Positions 59,879 to 64,000 of a stretch of DNA of 64,000 nt are shown piece after piece. The stretch comes from Candidatus Pacearchaeota archaeon (GTDB taxonomy: Archaea > Nanobdellota > Nanobdellia > Pacearchaeales > GW2011-AR1). The DNA lies in assembly GCA_016188825.1 (NCBI GenBank), contig JACPHA010000010.1:1-64000 (forward strand), in the 5' to 3' direction. How positions within the stretch are numbered: position 1 is the stretch's first letter; each line of letters starts with the position of its first letter. Position numbers and translations under genes: made by a program. The notes below the pieces were generated by a model. The model saw only the letters and a program-made list of their open reading frames with translations. It was not told the DNA's origin and searched no databases.

Positions 59879-60319
59879 ATGAATTTAAAAGAGGAGGAAT
59901 CCAGACAAGAAGCAAGACTGCACAAAGTTTATAATTTGTTTATAAGAAACTGGCAAAATTCAAGCACACAAGAATATGGTTTATATATTCATGAAGAAAG
60001 CGGAGTCTTAGCTAAAGATTGCAATTTAAAATATATAGGATTTTGTATCCCTCTTTCTGATATATCTCTTAAGGGTTTGGCACAACAAGTTGCAGACGAT
60101 AGGAGATTAAGAATTGTCCTAGGCGATGATATTATCACCATACCTAAAGAATATTGTGATACAAGGGAAAGTTACATAGATTTTCCAGTAAGCGAAGAGA
60201 AATTGAATAAATTTAGAGATATTTACATTGGAATAGAAGAAGAGATACTGCAGAAATTAGCAGAAAAAAGACTAAAAGAGAGAAGAGAAGTTGAAGATTT
60301 AAGAGGCATGGCTCTTTAG
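59879..60319 (+). CDS. Uncharacterised soluble protein
   Basis: 146 residues, charged, alpha/beta (RQEARLHKVYNLFIRNWQNS; IVLGDDIITIPKEYCDTRES). No known motif. The gene stands alone between two opposite-facing genes. Confidence 0.55.
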   Translation: MNLKEEESRQEARLHKVYNLFIRNWQNSSTQEYGLYIHEESGVLAKDCNLKYIGFCIPLSDISLKGLAQQVADDRRLRIVLGDDIITIPKEYCDTRESYIDFPVSEEKLNKFRDIYIGIEEEILQKLAEKRLKERREVEDLRGMAL

Positions 60320-60361
60320 TTTTGATTAACCAATAATTTTAACCAAAACCCTTATAAAAAA

Positions 60362-61015
60362 TCAATCAACATTTCTTGCAATATAATTAATACCAACTTC
60401 CATTGAACCAGAATCAGGCCATGCTTCAAAAAGAAAAATTCTTTCTGGGGTATAACCAACATCCAATTGAATTTCTCCGCCTATTGTCTCAGGATATACA
60501 GGCCCTGCAAATCCTGCTTCTGTCCTTTCAGGATCTGCATAAAAATTATTCAAAAAAATCTTGCCATTAACTTTTAATTTTTCAATTTCTTCTCTGCTTT
60601 TTTGCAAATAAATAACTTGTCCGCTCCAACCCTGAACATTCAGAGGTCTATCAAAATAAGCTCTTATAGTTACTCTTTCAAAATCTCCGCCAAAACCAAC
60701 GACAACTTGTAAAGGATCATAATATGAACAAACAAATCTTGCTTGTCTGTAAAAACTGTCTGGCTGTCCAAGCATGTTTTCTGCTCTGTTTCCCTGTGCT
60801 TCAACTAGGTTATCACTATAAGCAAGCATTTTAGAAGCATATCTGCTGTCGCTCAAAGGCGGGAGTCGTATTTCGTTCGCGTAATCTCCTGCTCCAACCG
60901 GACTTTGATCTTGAATTTCGTTATAGATATTACTAACACCACAACCACCCACTAAAATTATTCCTCCGGCGGTTCTTATAAAGTCCCTTCTGCTCAGCCC
61001 CTCTTCCAAACCCAT
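60362..61015 (-). CDS. Tat-exported lipoprotein
   Basis: 217 residues. EGLSRRDFIRTAGGIILVGG then Cys gives both a twin-arginine signal (SRRDFI) and a lipobox-like end. The mature part is beta-rich (LQVVVGFGGDFERVTIRAYF; GGEIQLDVGYTPERIFLFEA), resembling a carbohydrate-binding or adhesion domain. It follows two other secreted proteins on the same strand. Confidence 0.7.
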   Translation of the reverse strand: MGLEEGLSRRDFIRTAGGIILVGGCGVSNIYNEIQDQSPVGAGDYANEIRLPPLSDSRYASKMLAYSDNLVEAQGNRAENMLGQPDSFYRQARFVCSYYDPLQVVVGFGGDFERVTIRAYFDRPLNVQGWSGQVIYLQKSREEIEKLKVNGKIFLNNFYADPERTEAGFAGPVYPETIGGEIQLDVGYTPERIFLFEAWPDSGSMEVGINYIARNVD

Positions 61016-61056
61016 TTTAATAAAAAACCAAGCAAGTTTATTAATTTATCGTTAAA

Positions 61057-61218
61057 TCATTCCGGCAAAGCTGGCGGTTGCGGAATTGAACTTACACCAA
61101 AAATTCCTCCACCTTCACTTCCAGAAAACAAGAAATAAGAAACAATCCCAGCTACAACCAAAATTATCAATATAATTAAAATCCAAATCCATGCCGAGCC
61201 TCTTTTTGATTTTATCAT
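61057..61218 (-). CDS. Short single-helix membrane protein
   Basis: 53 residues: MIKSKRGSAWIWILIILIIL, then a Gly/Pro-rich extracellular end (GSEGGGIFGVSSIPQPPALP). Start at ATG 61218, 1 base after the previous stop. The signal-like start KSKRGSAWIW resembles class III patterns in outline. Function unknown. Confidence 0.55.
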   Translation of the reverse strand: MIKSKRGSAWIWILIILIILVVAGIVSYFLFSGSEGGGIFGVSSIPQPPALPE

Positions 61219-61219
61219 T

Positions 61220-62047
61220 TTATGGTATTGGGGGCGGCGCAATTGTAGTTTGCCACAAGTTACAAGTGTCAGAAACCTTTACAACTATTGGAATAAACAA
61301 GTTGTCGTTATCAATTTTCATATTAAGTAATGTATTTACATTTTTAGACTCTTCAGAATCAAATAGCCATTTTTGATTTTGTGCGTCCCAGTAATTAAAA
61401 GAAACAACATCACAATTTCCGATTACATCTTTAAAATTCTTCTGATAGAATGCTGGAGTAAAATATATAAAATTCCATCCGCGAGCCAACCTTGACTTGC
61501 TTAATTTTTCTTCATGTTTGTCAATATCTCTTAATGGAAAACTAGTTAGCGAATAACTACAATCGATATTAGAATAAACCCACTGAGAAGTCATTGCATA
61601 CGAGAAAAATCCATCATTTCCACCCATTTCGTTTGACAAATAGAAACCTTGCCAAGCAGAGTCATATTCTTCTTGAACTGAATCATATTTTCCCCCCACA
61701 TATCCTCTATTCGGAACATATAAATATCTATATTTAACCTGATATCCAGAAACATCATTTTCACTTATTCCACATCCCAATGGTTTTGTAAATCCCTGAT
61801 AATTATTAATTGTTCTTGGAGGTTCAGAAAGATCATTAACAGGATTTGGTGTCGGTATAAGATTCCATCCTTTACGCAATGTAAAAATAGTTCTCATATA
61901 GAGAAGATTGGATGTGCTTCCGTAGACAAAATCTTTTGCTTGTCCCTCTTCATTTTTTACAGGATCTGGATCATATGGATCATAAACTTCAGAAGAAGAA
62001 ATTCCTATAAGCCCAACCAAGAGAACAATAATAATAATTTTCTTCAT
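61220..62047 (-). CDS. Secreted protein with GWNLI-type repeats
   Basis: About 275 residues. Signal peptide KKIIIIVLLVGLIGISSSEV; then the repeated phrase FTLRKGWNLIPTPNPVNDLS and LARGWNFIYFTPAFYQKNF, found in other archaeal exported proteins. Start at ATG 62047 in place of the upstream 62116. It is the first of three secreted or membrane proteins (to 60362). Confidence 0.7.
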   Translation of the reverse strand: MKKIIIIVLLVGLIGISSSEVYDPYDPDPVKNEEGQAKDFVYGSTSNLLYMRTIFTLRKGWNLIPTPNPVNDLSEPPRTINNYQGFTKPLGCGISENDVSGYQVKYRYLYVPNRGYVGGKYDSVQEEYDSAWQGFYLSNEMGGNDGFFSYAMTSQWVYSNIDCSYSLTSFPLRDIDKHEEKLSKSRLARGWNFIYFTPAFYQKNFKDVIGNCDVVSFNYWDAQNQKWLFDSEESKNVNTLLNMKIDNDNLFIPIVVKVSDTCNLWQTTIAPPPIP

Positions 62048-62119
62048 TTTTCTACAAAGTCCCCCCCTTTTAAAACTTTCGTAGACTTCGAAATTTTTCG
62101 AATAATGGAGCACCACATA

Positions 62120-62132
62120 AAATTTAAATAGT
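62120..62132 (+). promoter_or_regulatory. TATA box of the VapBC operon
   Basis: AAATTTAAATAGT lies about 25 bases before the ATG at 62153, consistent with a leaderless transcript. Confidence 0.5.
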
Positions 62133-62152
62133 ACCTAATCCCCTAAGTACTT

Positions 62153-62443
62153 ATGGGAGAAATGAAAATAAGCATATCAAATAATGCAGAAGAGATTTTT
62201 AGAAAATTAGCCATGAAAAAATTCGGATATAAAAAGGGGGCAATTAGCATGGCCGCCGAGGAAGCAATTGAAGATTGGACAGATTCGTCATATGAGGATG
62301 AAGAGTTTTTTCCGATAAAAAATCCCACAGAGGCAATTTCTGGTTTATTAAAGCATGTCAAAAAGAATTCTGTTGAATTACAACATGAAGTTGGAGATAT
62401 TTTAGCCAAAAAATATGCTAATCGACGCAAACATTTTTCTTGA
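62153..62443 (+). CDS. vapB: VapB-like antitoxin
   Basis: 96 residues: EMKISISNNAEEIFRKLAMK opens like a ribbon/AbrB-type DNA-binding part; AISMAAEEAIEDWTDSSYED follows and the C-terminus is basic. It overlaps the PIN toxin by 29 bases, the usual layout of an antitoxin with its toxin. Confidence 0.75.
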   Translation: MGEMKISISNNAEEIFRKLAMKKFGYKKGAISMAAEEAIEDWTDSSYEDEEFFPIKNPTEAISGLLKHVKKNSVELQHEVGDILAKKYANRRKHFS

Positions 62444-62807
62444 AATTCTCCTTGAACAAGAGAAAGCTGAAAAATGCAGAAAAGCACTTATAGAAGTTGA
62501 GAAAGGAAAAGAGGCAACCACAACAAATTTTACAATAGATTCTATTATTATCGTAATGAACAGGAAAAAAGCCACTCTTTCTAAAATTAAATTATTTATC
62601 ATGAGTATTTTAAGTTATAAAAGTCTAAGAATTTATCACCAAACATTGAGGGATAGAGTGCACGCACTTGATTGGATGAAAAAATACAATTTAGATTATG
62701 AAGACGCATTAACGTTACAATCAGCAATCTCCACAGGAAGTAAAGAAATATTAAGCTTCGATTCTGATTTTGATAAAATTAAAGAAATAAAAAGAATTGA
62801 ACCTTAG
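62415..62807 (+). CDS. vapC: VapC-like PIN-domain toxin
   Basis: 130 residues. PIN nuclease with acidic residues: Asp4 in MLIDANIFLEILLE, the middle acidic pair (NLDYEDALTLQ) and the last Asp in LSFDSDFDKIK. PIN toxins cut RNA, often tRNA or rRNA. Complete, so probably functional. Confidence 0.85.
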   Translation: MLIDANIFLEILLEQEKAEKCRKALIEVEKGKEATTTNFTIDSIIIVMNRKKATLSKIKLFIMSILSYKSLRIYHQTLRDRVHALDWMKKYNLDYEDALTLQSAISTGSKEILSFDSDFDKIKEIKRIEP

Positions 62808-62828
62808 TCTTATAATAACTTCAAAGAA

Positions 62829-63614
62829 TCACCTTATCCTCAATAAAGGATGCCTTGAAATCTTTATTCTTACTTTATCTCCAACTTTCAAGTTAAATTC
62901 CCTGTTTGAATCAATTGCCAGAACAGAATTAGTCAATGGAATAACTTCAACACTTTCGTTTTCCTTCATTGCATGATTTAAAATTGAAAACCCATGTAAC
63001 TTCCCAAAATAAGGCTCTCTAACAAACATTTTAATAAATCTCGATTGCGGGCTAAATGGCTTCCTGCCCGCAGATTTAAACCATGCAGTTGAGCCAGTCC
63101 CAGTTGAAAATATCAACCCAGAAGAAAATTGTTTTTCTTCCTTTATTTTTATCTTGGTTTTTATCTTTAGTTTATATTTTGAAATCAAATAAGCTTTTTC
63201 ATTTGCAATAAAAACCTCATTCAATGCCATTGGCTCTAAAATCTTGTTGTTCAAATAAATTTTAATTCTCTCAAGTTTTTCTATTTTATAATTTCCTTTC
63301 TTTATTTGATTTAATTTTTCATCAATTTCATCAATATTTATCGTTGATAAAGCACCAACACTTTTTTTCGGAGATGAATTTACAATTAAAATTGGCCCAT
63401 CAAACAAATAATGCGCCGCAGACAGCGCAGTTCCATCCCCACCAACAGAAATAACAATATCAATATTTTTCAAATCTTTCTTAATTAATGTGTTTTTCCA
63501 AGCATATTTAAATTCAAAACCAGGATGGTAAATCAATCTGCAAACCCCTGCCTCTTTAGAATTTTTAGGATATTTGCAGACAACAATTGCCTTAATCTTT
63601 TTTTCATTTATCAT
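62829..63614 (-). CDS. nadK: NAD kinase
   Basis: 261 residues. Phosphorylates NAD to NADP. GGDGT motif in ISVGGDGTALSAAHYLFD, and later SGLIFSTGTGSTAWFKSAGR that binds NAD. No second domain. Encoded alone, convergent with the VapBC pair. Confidence 0.9.
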   Translation of the reverse strand: MINEKKIKAIVVCKYPKNSKEAGVCRLIYHPGFEFKYAWKNTLIKKDLKNIDIVISVGGDGTALSAAHYLFDGPILIVNSSPKKSVGALSTINIDEIDEKLNQIKKGNYKIEKLERIKIYLNNKILEPMALNEVFIANEKAYLISKYKLKIKTKIKIKEEKQFSSGLIFSTGTGSTAWFKSAGRKPFSPQSRFIKMFVREPYFGKLHGFSILNHAMKENESVEVIPLTNSVLAIDSNREFNLKVGDKVRIKISRHPLLRIR

Positions 63615-63835
63615 TATTTAAAAAAGTATTCAAATCTTTTAAATCTGCCTCTTCGTTAATAGGCTATGTGTAAATCTACTGCATGAATTTAGGAATAATA
63701 TTCCATTCATGTTTTGCTCTGTTTAGAACATTTCTGGTTATTATCGAGGGGCGAATGTGGAAAAAATAACTGATACTATCACATAAAAATATAGAACGAT
63801 AACTTTAAATATCAATTGATATCTTACAATATCAT

Positions 63836-64000
63836 ATGAAAATAAAAGATATCAAGGAAGAAATTAAAAAATACTTTTTTGTGAACCCAACTGCGAAAAT
63901 ACGAGTTAGACAAATTGAAAAAGAGCTTAAATTACCACTTCCTTCGGTCATTAGATATGCAAAAGATCTTGAGAAAGAAGAAATATTAAAAAAAGAAAAA
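63836..64000 (+). CDS. Partial winged-helix protein (N-terminus)
   Basis: 55 codons before the window ends: KIKDIKEEIKKYFFVNPTAK, then RQIEKELKLPLPSVIRYAKD, a helix-turn-helix. Such starts are seen in archaeal regulators and in nucleotidyltransferases. Just upstream lie ATATCAATTGATAT and other near-palindromes that could be its operator. Confidence 0.6.
   Translation, partial: MKIKDIKEEIKKYFFVNPTAKIRVRQIEKELKLPLPSVIRYAKDLEKEEILKKEK

Overview
This window looks like a chromosomal segment of a small-genome DPANN archaeon, most likely of the Pacearchaeota/Woesearchaeota group. The DNA is AT-rich. The information-processing genes are archaeal: ribosomal proteins uL1, uL10, uL11, P1, eL40 and eL43, Spt5, RNA polymerase subunit P, both prefoldin subunits, the Pop5-type RNase P protein, aIF5A, an archaeal-type TrpRS, SecE, RNase J and AMP phosphorylase. 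The surface proteins fit as well: a large S-layer protein, an archaeosortase next to a probable substrate, and several short proteins with class III (pilin-type) signal peptides. Many genes seem to be leaderless, with a TTTAAATA-like TATA box about 25 bases before the start codon. The assignment rests on protein families read by eye, not on a database search.

Layout. 1-6160: a partial helix-turn-helix gene, a frameshifted FAD oxidoreductase, and a tightly coupled MacB-like ABC exporter operon with a hot-dog-like protein set between its two permeases. 6190-16140: transketolase, a lipoprotein, a MazF-type toxin gene split by a 264-bp inverted-repeat element, prefoldin alpha, an IS200/IS605 element, RNase J, a trypsin-like membrane protease and RNase P Pop5. 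16190-25050: four pilin-like genes interrupted by an array of hairpins, a helix-turn-helix regulator, the S-layer gene behind two tandem promoters, and two membrane-anchored proteins. 25090-33150: archaeosortase and substrate, SepF, RpoP-prefoldin beta, AMP phosphorylase and tRNA-Ser. 33169-41470: the ribosomal stalk region (spt5, uL11, uL1, uL10, P1), invaded by restriction-modification genes at two points. 41477-52100: regulators, site-2 protease, aIF5A-eL40, FKBP, FtsZ, SecE, tRNA-Pro, eL43 and a nucleotidyltransferase with an operator-like repeat. 52100-64000: a nonsense-mutated CDGSH gene, a cluster of exported hydrolase-like proteins (SleB-like and transglutaminase-like), TrpRS, a receptor-like protein with a degenerate cyclase domain and a His-rich tail, a frameshifted deoxyribosyltransferase, secreted lipoprotein-type genes, a VapBC pair and NAD kinase.

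The least explained material is non-coding. Three related families of hairpin-rich repeats occur at eight or more places (about 10317-10580, 16191-16358, 18401-18745, 25092-25190, 28731-28806, 30006-30440, 42727-43095, 54261-54346). Some copies keep a stem while its sequence changes. Two copies share 76 identical bases. One sits in an insertion that splits mazF and is bordered by a 7-bp direct repeat. They look like mobile or structured-RNA elements not explained by any family I can name.

Four genes are broken by single-base changes (152-1277, 19367-19701, 58857-59296 and the stop in 52106-52351). These may be real decay or sequencing/assembly errors; the raw reads would decide.
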